From positions 245-30,191 of the forward strand of contig DDXV01000036.1 of NCBI GenBank assembly GCA_002347815.1: a stretch of 29,947 nucleotides of DNA, written 5' to 3'. Of this stretch, positions 1-8,231 are shown piece after piece. The notes beneath the pieces are model-generated. The model did no database searches and was not told where the DNA came from. It saw only the letters and a list, made by a program, of their open reading frames with translations. Origin of the DNA: Syntrophaceae bacterium UBA2251. Its GTDB lineage: Bacteria; Desulfobacterota; Syntrophia; Syntrophales; UBA2251. The translations under genes were made by a program, and so were the position numbers. Within the stretch, counting starts at the first letter, position 1. Every line of letters begins with the position of its first letter.

Positions 1-753
1 GGGTATGTTGGCAAATTCTTCCGGAGTTGAAAGCATATTCTGGACGACGATGGGGGCGTTCAGGCGCTGGCCTTTCACCGCCGGCGCCCCGCCGAACTGC
101 CCCGCGGAAACCTCCACATTGTAGGATTCAAGCGCCGCGATGACATCCGCTATGGTCAGACGGTAATCCGTCAATTTGTCAGGATTGAGCCAGATGCGCA
201 TGGAATAACCGCCGCCGAATATCTGCACCTCGCCCACGCCCGGCACGCGCGCCAGGACAGATTCCAGATTGGTTACGGCGTAGTCCGCCAAATCGATGTT
301 GTCCAGGCGGCCGTCTTCGGAAACCAGACTCACAAACATCAGGTAATTCCGTGTGGATTTAGCGACCGTGACCCCTCGATCTTGAACCACATCAGGGAGC
401 CTCGGCAAGGCGGATTGTACTTTGTTTTGTACCTTGGACCAGGCAATATCCACATCTGTTCCCGGAGCAAAGGTCAACTCCAGACGGGAGGCGCCTGCCG
501 AATCGCTGGAGGCGGACATATAGATCAAATTGTCCAAACCGGTCATCTTCTGTTCGATAGTCTGGGTGACGCTGTTTTCCACGGTCTTGGCCGAAGATCC
601 CGGGTAGGTGGCGTAAACAGAAATGGAGGGCGGCGCCATATCCGGATACTGGGAGACGGGGAGGTTGTAGATCGCAATGACGCCCACCGACATGATGATA
701 ATGGCAATGACCCAGGCAAAAACCGGTCGTTCAAGAAAGAATTTCGATAACAT
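1..753 (-). CDS. RND multidrug efflux pump, inner-membrane subunit (AcrB/HAE1 family), 3' part outside window
   Basis: This is the N-terminal 251 residues of an AcrB-type proton-driven efflux transporter of the inner membrane; the rest lies left of the window. The protein begins MLSKFFLERPVFAWVIAII, the classic opening of the family with the first membrane segment, followed by the NLPVSQYPDMAPP motif. Further along, SVTQTIEQKMTGLDN and GVGEVQIFGGGYSMRIWLNP match the porter (pore) domains. The frame stays open over the whole 753 bases. It starts 12 bases after the adaptor gene's stop, so the two are surely co-transcribed and would build one pump with an outer-membrane channel not seen here. 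Hydrophobe/amphiphile-type substrates are a family-based guess; the actual substrate cannot be read from the sequence. Confidence 0.95.
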   Translation of the reverse strand, partial: MLSKFFLERPVFAWVIAIIIMSVGVIAIYNLPVSQYPDMAPPSISVYATYPGSSAKTVENSVTQTIEQKMTGLDNLIYMSASSDSAGASRLELTFAPGTDVDIAWSKVQNKVQSALPRLPDVVQDRGVTVAKSTRNYLMFVSLVSEDGRLDNIDLADYAVTNLESVLARVPGVGEVQIFGGGYSMRIWLNPDKLTDYRLTIADVIAALESYNVEVSAGQFGGAPAVKGQRLNAPIVVQNMLSTPEEFANIP

Positions 754-765
754 CAACGGCCTCCG

Positions 766-1959
766 TCACTTCGTTTCTACCGATGGGGCCGCATTCTTAT
801 CTTTCCCACCCGTATTCTTCCCGGTTTCAAAGGAAACGGCCTTGACCGGAACGCCCGGCCGCACCCTCTGCAGGCCCTCGACGATCACCCGTTCTCCGAC
901 AGCCATGCCGGATGAAACCAGCCAGGCATCCCCGATGGCGCGGTCGAGCGTCAGAGAACGCTGTTCGACTTTGCCGTTTTGGTCCACAACGAATGTCAGA
1001 GGATTCCCTTTGGGATCGCGGAACACGGCCTGCTGGGGAACGAGCATGGCATTTTTATGAACGCCTTCCTGAATGATTGCCCGGACAAACATGCCCGGCA
1101 GCAGCATGCCTTTGGGATTGGGGAATACCATGCGTAATACGACCGAGCCGGTGGTCGGATCAACCGTGACATCCTGGAACTGAAGCTTTCCCTTCCAGGG
1201 GTATTCTGAATTATCATCCAAAATGAGCCGCACCTGCTGCGCCGCACCGTTTTTGGACAACTGCCCTTCCTGAAGCTGGCGACGGAGTTTGAGAATGTCG
1301 GATGTGGACTGGGTGACATCCACGTATATGGGATCCATTTTCTGAATGGTGGCCAGCGCCAAAGGCTGATGGGCGGTGACGAGAGCGCCTTCCGTGACAT
1401 TGGACCTCCCGATGCGGCCGGAAATAGGCGCGGTAATGGTTGTGTATTGCAGATTGATGCGGGCCGCCTCGAGCGTCGCCTTGCCGTACTGGATATCGGC
1501 CTGGGTCTGCTTCAATGCCGCCGCCGCGTCGTCGTAATCCTGCTGGCTGACGGCCTTCTCGGCGAGCAATTCCCGCAAGCGGCCGGCCCGCAACTGAATG
1601 GCCGAGAGATTGGCCTCGGACCTGGCCAGCGCGGCTTTTGCATTGTTGAGCGCCGCCTGGTAGAGGGAGGGGTCGATTTGAAAGAGCACTTGGCCGGTGC
1701 GGACATCGGCGCCCTCCGTAAACAGGCGCTTCTGGATAATGCCGCCCACTTGTGGACGCACCTCCGCAACGAGTTGGGCGGATGTCCGACCGGGCAACTC
1801 GGTCGTGGTCACCACCGGCCGGGTCTGTACGGTGATATAAGCGACCTCGGGCATCGGCCGCGGTCCGCCCGCGTCCTGCCGTCCGCACCCCCCCGCGACC
1901 AAGCTTACGGCGAGAACGCCCGCAACGGCCAGCCGTTTGACGCTGTTATGGATTTGCAT
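766..1959 (-). CDS. RND efflux periplasmic adaptor (membrane fusion protein, AcrA/MexA type), lipoprotein
   Basis: Periplasmic adaptor that links the RND pump to an outer-membrane channel; about 397 residues, normal for the family. The N-terminus is a lipoprotein signal peptide with the lipobox LVAGGC, so the protein should be cleaved and lipid-anchored at that Cys. Next come the lipoyl/barrel-sandwich half (PEVAYITVQTRPVVTTTELPG), a long alpha-helical hairpin (KAALARSEANLSAIQLRAGR region), the second lipoyl half (TTITAPISGRIGRSNVTEGA) and the beta-barrel. The frame can be extended to a TTG at 1980, but the ATG at 1959 is preferred because AGAGGT lies just upstream at a good distance and because it gives a compact signal peptide. 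The gene sits between the TetR repressor and the pump gene. Confidence 0.94.
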   Translation of the reverse strand: MQIHNSVKRLAVAGVLAVSLVAGGCGRQDAGGPRPMPEVAYITVQTRPVVTTTELPGRTSAQLVAEVRPQVGGIIQKRLFTEGADVRTGQVLFQIDPSLYQAALNNAKAALARSEANLSAIQLRAGRLRELLAEKAVSQQDYDDAAAALKQTQADIQYGKATLEAARINLQYTTITAPISGRIGRSNVTEGALVTAHQPLALATIQKMDPIYVDVTQSTSDILKLRRQLQEGQLSKNGAAQQVRLILDDNSEYPWKGKLQFQDVTVDPTTGSVVLRMVFPNPKGMLLPGMFVRAIIQEGVHKNAMLVPQQAVFRDPKGNPLTFVVDQNGKVEQRSLTLDRAIGDAWLVSSGMAVGERVIVEGLQRVRPGVPVKAVSFETGKNTGGKDKNAAPSVETK

Positions 1960-2085
1960 GCAACACCTCTGATATTTCAAATTTACGGATCAACCCGGCC
2001 CGTATCCCGGGCGTGTCCGCACGACCCCGTTCTAAACGTCCGAACCGATCGATATGAATGAATGCACCGTCCCCGCCGGACGCGA

Positions 2086-2109
2086 AACCAGGCGCTGCCG
2101 CGCCTGGTT
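2086..2109 (-). terminator. Perfect 10-bp hairpin after the tetR stop; possible attenuator or weak terminator
   Basis: Two perfect 10-base arms (2086-2095 and 2100-2109) flank a 4-base loop, one base beyond the tetR stop codon. On the minus strand it is followed by only TTTCG, so it lacks the U-tract of a good intrinsic terminator. It may reduce, rather than stop, read-through from tetR into the adaptor and pump genes, or protect the 3' end of the tetR message. Confidence 0.4.
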
Positions 2110-2110
2110 G

Positions 2111-2686
2111 TCACCGTCGGATGGCGTCCCAGCAGGCCTCCGTGGTCCGCTCGACCAGGGCATCGTCCAGGGTGATAAAACCGAAGACGTGATCCCGCAT
2201 CATGAACATCATGGGCCCCGTGGCCAGGGAAAAGATGATCGGCAGCGGGAAGTCCTTCAGTATCCGTTGTGCAAGGCCCTCCGAAAAGATGCCGATCAGC
2301 AGATTGTTCTTGCCGGGCTTGCCCAGCAGGTTGTCCCTGCGCATCTTGTCGCCGTAGGGAGAGTTGAAGAACTGTTCCATGAAGCGAAAATGAAGCGGAT
2401 GCGCGATGAAATATTTGATGGAGACCCTCTGGAGGGCGAGAAACCGCTCCCGAACGGGTCTCCCGCCGGACGATTCCTCCAGAATCGCCTCGATCATCGT
2501 TTCTTCCAGCGTCTGGTAGATCTCGGCGATCAGGTCGTCCTTGTTGGAAAAATAGCGGTAGATCGTTCCGGCCGCCACCCCCGCCTTCGCCGCGATCTCG
2601 GACATCGGAGCGCCGTGGAATCCCTGCGCCGCGATGAGCTCCAGGGCGGCCTGAAGGATGTCGCCGCGCTTGTCCGGTTTTTTCAT
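2111..2686 (-). CDS. TetR/AcrR-family repressor of the RND efflux operon
   Basis: Transcriptional repressor of 191 residues, the usual size. The N-terminal helix-turn-helix is clear: ILQAALELIAAQGFHGAPMSEIA followed by AAKAGVAAGTIYRYFSNKDDLIAEIY, with the conserved GTIYRYFxxKxDL turn. The C-terminal two-thirds is helical and would bind the inducing ligand. It lies directly upstream of the adaptor and pump genes on the same strand, and a perfect 18-bp palindrome of the AcrR/NalC-like kind lies 20 bases upstream of its start, overlapping its likely transcription start. This supports autoregulation and control of the efflux operon. The ATG at 2686 follows a purine-rich AAAAGGGGG stretch. The ligand is unknown. 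Confidence 0.93.
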   Translation of the reverse strand: MKKPDKRGDILQAALELIAAQGFHGAPMSEIAAKAGVAAGTIYRYFSNKDDLIAEIYQTLEETMIEAILEESSGGRPVRERFLALQRVSIKYFIAHPLHFRFMEQFFNSPYGDKMRRDNLLGKPGKNNLLIGIFSEGLAQRILKDFPLPIIFSLATGPMMFMMRDHVFGFITLDDALVERTTEACWDAIRR

Positions 2687-2705
2687 GTCGGCCCCCTTTT
2701 CGGGA

Positions 2706-2723
2706 TGAATGAACGTTCATTCA
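2706..2723. promoter_or_regulatory. TetR operator, perfect 18-bp palindrome
   Basis: TGAATGAACGTTCATTCA is identical to its own reverse complement. It lies just downstream of the -10 element at 2735-2740 and upstream of the tetR start, where a bound dimer would block transcription. The TGAA(C/T)G...CGTTCA pattern is typical of TetR/AcrR operators. An 8-base half-site (TGAATGAA, 2055-2062) recurs between tetR and the adaptor gene. Confidence 0.85.
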
Positions 2724-2734
2724 AGACGGGCTTA

Positions 2735-2763
2735 CCCATACCTGTCGTCGGGGGTCTTGTCAA
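2735..2763 (-). promoter_or_regulatory. Sigma70-type promoter for tetR-efflux operon
   Basis: On the minus strand, TTGACA (2758-2763) is separated by 17 bases from TATGGG (2735-2740). The predicted start near 2728 places the palindromic operator at the very beginning of the transcript. Confidence 0.7.
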
Positions 2764-2812
2764 GAATTTTCTGGCTTCGGCGGGCCGGCCCGTCTTCGCC
2801 CCGGGGACCGGA

Positions 2813-3913
2813 TCAGGGGTGTGGCGCCCCGGCGAGGTCCAGGAGGAGGGGTATGAAGGTCGTCAGGTCCTCGACGATGCCGTAGTGGGCCACCTGGAAG
2901 ATCGCCGCCCGCGGGTCGGTATTGATGGCGACGATGCAGCGTGAACCCCGCATCCCCGTGACGTGCTGGATCGTTCCGGAGATGCCGCAGGCGAGGTAGA
3001 GCCTGGGGGCGACGGTCTTTCCCGTGACGCCGACCTGGAGGGGGTACGGAAGCCAGCCCGCGTCGCAAACGAGACGCGAGGCGCCCACGGCCCCCTTCGG
3101 GAAGATCGCCGCCAGGCGGCGGATGAGCCCCAGGTTTTCCGCTCCGCCGATGCCCTTGCCCGCCGCGACGATGACCTCCGCCGCCTCGAGGTCGAGGTCC
3201 GTCTCCGGGGCGGGGATCCGGCCGAGGGGTCGGTTCCGAGCGGGGGAGCAGTCGCAGGGAACGACCGTCACGGGAACGTCCGGCGATACCTGAGGTTGCC
3301 CCGGCGGTGTGTCGCCCCCCCCCGCCGGATCCTTCCCTGCGGGCGTTTCCGGTGTCAGGACGAAGGCTTCAGGAGCCGCCGCTTCTCCCGGCGTGGCCCC
3401 CCCCGTGTCCGGCGGTTCCGCCGCGGCGGTCACCCCCGGCAGGAGCGTCAGCACGCAGGCGTCCGCCGTCGACGCCACGTCCATCTTCAGCTTCCCCTTG
3501 CACAGTGAGCGGGTGAAGACGACGCCCGCCGCGTCCCGGCGGCACCCCTCGACCGCCGTGATGCAGGCCGCCTTGAGCCGGACGGCCAGGGCCGGGGCGT
3601 AGTCGGCGCCCGTCGCGGTGTGGGGCAGGCAGACAAAGGCGGCCGGCATCGCCTCCAGGACCGGCACGAGCGCGGCCAGCCACGCCTCCGCGCCGTACGC
3701 CGCAAGCGCCGGCCCGACCAACGCCGTCACCGGCAGGCCCGTCGCCGCGACCAGGGTGTCGGCCGCGCCGCTGCCGGGCGGCTGCAATGCGAGGATCCGG
3801 ATCTTAAGGCCGGTCAGGGCGCGGAGACGGCGGGCGAAGGCGACGGCCTCGTCCGTGGCCGGCGGGATCCGGCCGGCCGAAATTTCCGCGATGACGCAGA
3901 TCGTTCGTTCCAT
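2813..3913 (-). CDS. etfA: Electron transfer flavoprotein alpha subunit
   Basis: FAD-carrying subunit of the heterodimeric electron transfer flavoprotein, which accepts electrons from acyl-CoA dehydrogenases or similar flavoenzymes. The C-terminal FAD domain is textbook: VGASRLVCDAGW, then QVGVTGKTVAPRLYLACGIS, GTIQHVTGMRG and CIVAINTDPRAAIFQVAHYG. At 366 residues it is some 40-50 longer than usual; the excess is a Pro/Ala/Gly-rich, low-complexity linker (roughly residues 180-230) between the N-terminal domain and the FAD domain. The start codon overlaps the etfB stop by one base (TGATG), so the two are translationally coupled. Its partner dehydrogenase and quinone reductase are not in the window. 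The N-terminal half is poorly conserved, so this could be a specialised rather than a beta-oxidation ETF. Confidence 0.95.
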   Translation of the reverse strand: MERTICVIAEISAGRIPPATDEAVAFARRLRALTGLKIRILALQPPGSGAADTLVAATGLPVTALVGPALAAYGAEAWLAALVPVLEAMPAAFVCLPHTATGADYAPALAVRLKAACITAVEGCRRDAAGVVFTRSLCKGKLKMDVASTADACVLTLLPGVTAAAEPPDTGGATPGEAAAPEAFVLTPETPAGKDPAGGGDTPPGQPQVSPDVPVTVVPCDCSPARNRPLGRIPAPETDLDLEAAEVIVAAGKGIGGAENLGLIRRLAAIFPKGAVGASRLVCDAGWLPYPLQVGVTGKTVAPRLYLACGISGTIQHVTGMRGSRCIVAINTDPRAAIFQVAHYGIVEDLTTFIPLLLDLAGAPHP

Positions 3914-4791
3914 CAGAGCAGCGCCTTCTCCTCGAGTAGTGCCAACAGCCGTCTCGCCTTGTCCTCCGGCGAGCCTTCCAGGAAAATGCCCGTCCGCGAC
4001 GACGGCGTCTCATACACGCCAGCGACGCGCTCCCATCCGTCCGCGGTGCCGGGCGTCGCTGCCGGCGCCGTGATCAGGGGCTGTTTCCGGGCGCGCAGGA
4101 CATGGGAGAGGGAAGGATACCGGGGCCGGTTGATCCCTGACTGGACGGCGATCAGCGCCGGCAGGGCCAGGGCCAGGGCCTCGCGGACGCCGCCCTCGAG
4201 TTCGCGCTCGACGTAAAGCGTCCGGTACGGGCCGTCCGCGGCGGGCGCGGATTCCGGGGGCTGGGGCGGCCGATCCGCCGATCCCGATGCGTCCGGCCCG
4301 GCCGGCAGCGGCGGATACGCGTCGATCGCCCGCCCGGACAGGTCCATCCGCATGACGGCCGTCGCCCAGGGACGCCCCAGGAGCGCCGCGAGCATTGGCC
4401 CCACCTGCGCGTCCATCACGTCCTCCGACATCGCCCCCGTCAGGATCAGGTCGTAGTTCCGGGGCCCGGCCCAGGCGGCGAGCGCGGAGGCGACGGCCCG
4501 GGGGCCGGGATGCCCCGCGGATTCCGTCACCAGATGGACGCCCGCGTCCGCGCCCATTTCGAGGGCGCGCGTGAGAACGGCGGCGACGCGCTCCGGCCCC
4601 ACGGAGATCGCGTCGATCGTCGTTTCCGGAACTTGTTCACGGATCCGCAGGGCCTCCTCGACGGCGAACGCGTCGAAGGCGTTCATCCGCCAGACCGGCG
4701 TTGCCTCCGGCGCAAACCACCGCCCCGACGCATCCACGCGGACGGGCGCCTCCCCGTCGAGCACCTGTTTGACGCACACCAGAATCTTCAT
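3913..4791 (-). CDS. etfB: Electron transfer flavoprotein beta subunit
   Basis: AMP-binding subunit of ETF. It opens with MKILVCVKQVLDG, the hallmark N-terminus, has the AMP/adenine-binding stretch ILTGAMSEDVMDAQVGPMLA, and the signature VQSGINRPRYPSLSHVLRARK near residues 245-265. It is 292 residues against about 250-265 normally; the extra is a Pro/Ala/Asp-rich segment around residues 165-200, mirroring the linker in EtfA. No Shine-Dalgarno is seen before the ATG (TCTCGTAACAAC), and the gene begins only 45 bases after the stop of the restriction-methyltransferase gene, so its own promoter, if any, would have to lie inside that gene. This suggests that the defence island inserted next to etfBA. 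Confidence 0.93.
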   Translation of the reverse strand: MKILVCVKQVLDGEAPVRVDASGRWFAPEATPVWRMNAFDAFAVEEALRIREQVPETTIDAISVGPERVAAVLTRALEMGADAGVHLVTESAGHPGPRAVASALAAWAGPRNYDLILTGAMSEDVMDAQVGPMLAALLGRPWATAVMRMDLSGRAIDAYPPLPAGPDASGSADRPPQPPESAPAADGPYRTLYVERELEGGVREALALALPALIAVQSGINRPRYPSLSHVLRARKQPLITAPAATPGTADGWERVAGVYETPSSRTGIFLEGSPEDKARRLLALLEEKALL

Positions 4792-4835
4792 GTTGTTACG
4801 AGAGACAGATCTTCATTTGTGCTCACGACCGGCGT

Positions 4836-7800
4836 CTATGTGCCTGAAGTCATTTCCCCGATAACGTTCATCGTCTCCACACTGACCGTGCAGACCCGCA
4901 TCAGGAGATCGATGACTTTCTCCTTGTGATCGGAAAAGCGGTAAGTGTTGAACTTTTCCCGGACCGTCGGATCTTTGGGCTTGCGCTCCTTGTAGTATTC
5001 GAGGACCCAATCGATTGCGGAGCGATTGCCGAGCCGGTACTCCCAGGCAGCGGGCGGAACGCCTTTCAAGGTCGTCGCGCTGTCCAGGTGAATCACGCCG
5101 GCAACTTGATCGGCCTTGAGAATCGCTTTGACGGTAAGAGGCGGCTTACCGGGTTCCGGTACCTTGTCGATCCGTTTCAAAGAGAAAGGAGCTGCCTGTT
5201 CGTACCCGAGGTGAAGCGCCATCAGTCGCTCGCCCCAGACCGCCCATTTGCGAAACCCGTCGTGAAAGGGGATACGGGGGAATTCCCGTTTGAGGTTGAG
5301 CCGGTACTTCTCCCGATAGGCGGGATCGTGGAGGACGGCGTAAACGTAGCGGAAGATGTCGAGGCGGGTGATCGCCTTGTCTTTGTAATGGCCTTGAAAC
5401 TGCTTCACCGCCCAGTCGGTAATGTTGTCTCTGCGTTCGCCCTCCTGGTCGTAACGGTAGAGGGGGAGGCACTGGGTTTTTTCAATGAAATCCAAACTGA
5501 AAACAGCATTGGATGAAAGTACCGAAAATGGTTTTGATGATCCTGTCCCAGAAAATGCAATCAGAAGGTTTTCTTTTGAGAGATCATTACCGAAAAGTTC
5601 ATAATGATTCGAAGTTAAACGATCAGATAATCGTTTTTCCGCATAGTAAAACCTTTTGACGAATGGCCTGTACGCCAATTGTGATATCAGGTCATCGTCA
5701 AAGATGAGTTTTTCTTTCTGAAGGAGATTCTTCTTCAGAACGTCACTCCACTTGATCGAGTAATCAATCCAGTCGTCAACTGCCGCTTCCCCTTTCTGAT
5801 CCAGCGTTTCGATTTGATGGTTGAATCTTTCGATGAAAAACTTGATCTTTTCCGACAAAGGTGCCGGATCCGCATCAAAAACCCATTCGTCCCTGTTGGT
5901 GGACACTCCCAATGAAAACCATTTGAATATCGAGCGGTCTGCGATCTTGCCTTCCGCCGATTTGACCTCCTTTGACGCCACCGGCAGCAGGTCGTCCCAA
6001 TCATTCACCGACAGGTTTATCCAGTTGTGCTGCTTATCGGGTTGGATGTGGTCGAAAAGCAGATCCCCGAACTGGGCCGTGGCCAGGAATTGCAGTTTTT
6101 CCTTGGCGGTCTCCATCTCCGGTCGGCGGGTGTAGAAGATCCGGCAGGGGTGTTTCCTGGCTTTTGCATTTCTCACGAAAAAGGAGATGGCGACGCCCGT
6201 CTGGATCGCAAAGACGTTGTGCTTCGGTCCAGAAAGCTTCGGATTCTGCCGGACATCGCCGCCGAGATCGACGATATAGATGTCGCTGAACTCGTCGGCC
6301 ACCACCTTGCGGAAGCCGTCATAGGTCCGGGCGTCGATCAGGGAGCGGTTTGTGATGAACGCGAGAACGCCGTTTTTGTCCAGCCGGTCGCTCGCCCAGC
6401 GGATGAACCGGGCGTACATATCGTAGAGCTTTGTCTTCTGGGCTGTGCTTTCGGCGATGTAGGTATTCTTGATGCGTTTATCCACGCCTGGATAGGGCCG
6501 GTTCTTATTGTTCTCGTTTTCATTGAGTTGGTTGGCGTTATACGGCGGATTTCCGATGATGACGGAGATCTTCTTTTTGTTCTGGCGTTTGATCCGCTCC
6601 AGGTTTTCGGGGGAGAAACCACCGAAATCAAGGCTTCCCGCCTCCGTGTATTTTTTCCCGACGGAAAACCCAAGGTTGTCCAGCGTATCGACAAAGCAGA
6701 TGTTCTTGAACTCCACGTACCGCCCCGTCTTCTGGCTGTAGGTGTATTCGATGTTCAGGTTGGCGATATAGTAGGGGAGGATGGCCACTTCGTTGCAGTG
6801 AATCTCGTTTTCGTACTTGAAGGGAAGCCGGTTCTTCGGCAGGTGCTCGATGATCTCGGTGATGAAGGTGCCGGTTCCCGTGGCTGGATCGAGGATCTCC
6901 ACATCCTTGTCCCCCAAGAGCCGCCCGAAATTTTGGTGGACCAGGTGCTCGGCGGATTCCACCATGAAACGGACGATCTCATTGGGGGTGTAGATGATCC
7001 CCAAACGATCCGCCGCCGCCGGATTGTAGGCCCGGTAGAAGTTCTCGTAAACGACCTTGAGAAAACGCTGCTTTTCGTGATGGTCGGCAATCCCGGAAGC
7101 GGCGGCTTTAATGATCCGGATATAGGGATCGATCTTGCCCAGGATGCCCCTGCGGACGGCGCCCGTGAAGAAGGTCTCGATCACCCCTATTAGCGAGCGG
7201 GCGATGTTGTTTTCCCGGTGAAACTGGGATTCATTGAAAACGGCGATGAAGATGTCTTCCGTCAGGATGTGCTGGATGATCATCTCCCGGATGTCGGCCA
7301 TGACAATGTGGGGATTGATGGAATCCCGGCAGAGCTCCAGAAAATCTCCGCGCGCCCTGGCAAAGGCGGCGTTTTGGGTTGCCTGGTCTTCGATCAGTTG
7401 GCGGAGTTTCACAACCAGATCGGGGAGATCTTCCTTGAACCTTTCAATCGCCTCCCGGAAGGTTCTAACCTCTTTGGGTTCGTAATTGACGAAGGTCGTC
7501 AATAGGCTGTGAAGGGCGTCGTGATCGCTGAAGGTTGCGCGCCATAATTCTTGCCCGTTTTGGATGAGAACGGCGGTTTGACCGTCTTCAAAAAGGATGT
7601 TGTTGGTTGGATAGCCTTTGGCGAGTTTCTTCCTGATTTCCTCGTCGAGCGAATCGTAAGTGTCTTTGCTCTCCCAATATCCCCAGTCCTGTCTCAGGGC
7701 GTCCTTCAGCGTACCGTCGGGACGCACCGGCGCGCCTTGGGCGGGTCTGAATTCCAACTCCAGGATCAACTCGATCTTCTTGTCGGCGCAATACTGTTCG

Positions 7801-7916
7801 AGAAGTTTCTGGAAGGCTGGACGGATGGCGGTTTCGTTCCGGGAGCCGCCGTACTGGCCGTACTGGAGGATATCCTGAACCTTATGGTGATATTCCTGAA
7901 TGAGTTTGAGAGACAT
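4836..7916 (-). CDS. Single-chain restriction endonuclease-N6-adenine methyltransferase (type ISP/IIG-like, no helicase)
   Basis: 1026-residue defence enzyme. Residues 66-84 contain PDG and, after a hydrophobic strand, YWESK, which fits a PD-(D/E)xK nuclease. A helical linker follows. The methyltransferase then shows motif I DPATGTGTF (343-351, AdoMet binding) and motif IV NPPY (456-459, target adenine catalysis). The C-terminal half should recognise DNA; its end (about 860-960, RLDIFRYVYAVLHDPAYREKY) resembles the C-terminal module of type ISP enzymes such as LlaGI. There is no helicase between nuclease and methylase, so it is a type IIG-like arrangement. Roughly 5475-5950 is visibly more AT-rich than the rest, suggesting that the recognition domain was exchanged or acquired. 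It begins 18 bases after yoeB, with GGAGGGAG upstream. The target sequence is unknown. Confidence 0.9.
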   Translation of the reverse strand: MSLKLIQEYHHKVQDILQYGQYGGSRNETAIRPAFQKLLEQYCADKKIELILELEFRPAQGAPVRPDGTLKDALRQDWGYWESKDTYDSLDEEIRKKLAKGYPTNNILFEDGQTAVLIQNGQELWRATFSDHDALHSLLTTFVNYEPKEVRTFREAIERFKEDLPDLVVKLRQLIEDQATQNAAFARARGDFLELCRDSINPHIVMADIREMIIQHILTEDIFIAVFNESQFHRENNIARSLIGVIETFFTGAVRRGILGKIDPYIRIIKAAASGIADHHEKQRFLKVVYENFYRAYNPAAADRLGIIYTPNEIVRFMVESAEHLVHQNFGRLLGDKDVEILDPATGTGTFITEIIEHLPKNRLPFKYENEIHCNEVAILPYYIANLNIEYTYSQKTGRYVEFKNICFVDTLDNLGFSVGKKYTEAGSLDFGGFSPENLERIKRQNKKKISVIIGNPPYNANQLNENENNKNRPYPGVDKRIKNTYIAESTAQKTKLYDMYARFIRWASDRLDKNGVLAFITNRSLIDARTYDGFRKVVADEFSDIYIVDLGGDVRQNPKLSGPKHNVFAIQTGVAISFFVRNAKARKHPCRIFYTRRPEMETAKEKLQFLATAQFGDLLFDHIQPDKQHNWINLSVNDWDDLLPVASKEVKSAEGKIADRSIFKWFSLGVSTNRDEWVFDADPAPLSEKIKFFIERFNHQIETLDQKGEAAVDDWIDYSIKWSDVLKKNLLQKEKLIFDDDLISQLAYRPFVKRFYYAEKRLSDRLTSNHYELFGNDLSKENLLIAFSGTGSSKPFSVLSSNAVFSLDFIEKTQCLPLYRYDQEGERRDNITDWAVKQFQGHYKDKAITRLDIFRYVYAVLHDPAYREKYRLNLKREFPRIPFHDGFRKWAVWGERLMALHLGYEQAAPFSLKRIDKVPEPGKPPLTVKAILKADQVAGVIHLDSATTLKGVPPAAWEYRLGNRSAIDWVLEYYKERKPKDPTVREKFNTYRFSDHKEKVIDLLMRVCTVSVETMNVIGEMTSGT

Positions 7917-7934
7917 CTTTCAGGGCTCCCTCCG

Positions 7935-8231
7935 TCAGTAATGATAACGGGCCTGCAGGAAATCGATGCGGTCGTCGCCGACCAGACAGACGATGCGATG
8001 TTCCTGGGTCAGGCGACGGGACCACATGCCGGCGGCGAGATATTTCAGCGGTTCGGGTTTGCCGATCCCGGTGAAGGGATCTCGTAAGATCGCCTCGACG
8101 AGGGTCAACGCCCGCAGGGCGACCCTTCGCTCCGTTTCCACCCAGTAGCGCAGGTCTTCGAGAAACTCCGGCTGAACAACAGCCTCGCGTCCGACCCGCG
8201 CGTCCGGTCCCGCCTTATGCCTTGTCCCCAA
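7935..8231 (-). CDS. yoeB: YoeB/Txe-family mRNA interferase toxin
   Basis: Ribosome-dependent endoribonuclease toxin of a type II toxin-antitoxin system. The protein carries the family signature from FLEDLRYWVE through LVEAILRDPFTGIGKPEPLKY to MWSRRLTQEHRIVCLV and the terminal ARYHY; the Glu, Arg, His and C-terminal Tyr positions used in catalysis are present, so it looks intact. No ATG or GTG lies near the expected N-terminus. The TTG at 8231, preceded by AAGGGGATCGGCC, gives 98 residues, about 12 longer than typical YoeB. That start overlaps the antitoxin gene by 17 bases, as expected for translational coupling. The stop is followed at once by the GGAGG that would serve the restriction-methyltransferase gene. 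Confidence 0.92.
   Translation of the reverse strand: MGTRHKAGPDARVGREAVVQPEFLEDLRYWVETERRVALRALTLVEAILRDPFTGIGKPEPLKYLAAGMWSRRLTQEHRIVCLVGDDRIDFLQARYHY

Noticed and set aside
2764..2812. CGGGCCGGCCCG palindrome after etfA as an intrinsic terminator
   Set aside because: It has no U-tract on the minus strand and is a simple GC-rich palindrome.
6027..7193. 388-codon plus-strand frame opposite the restriction-methyltransferase gene
   Set aside because: The minus strand carries the nuclease, DPATGTGTF and NPPY motifs; the plus-strand product has no recognisable feature or ribosome site.
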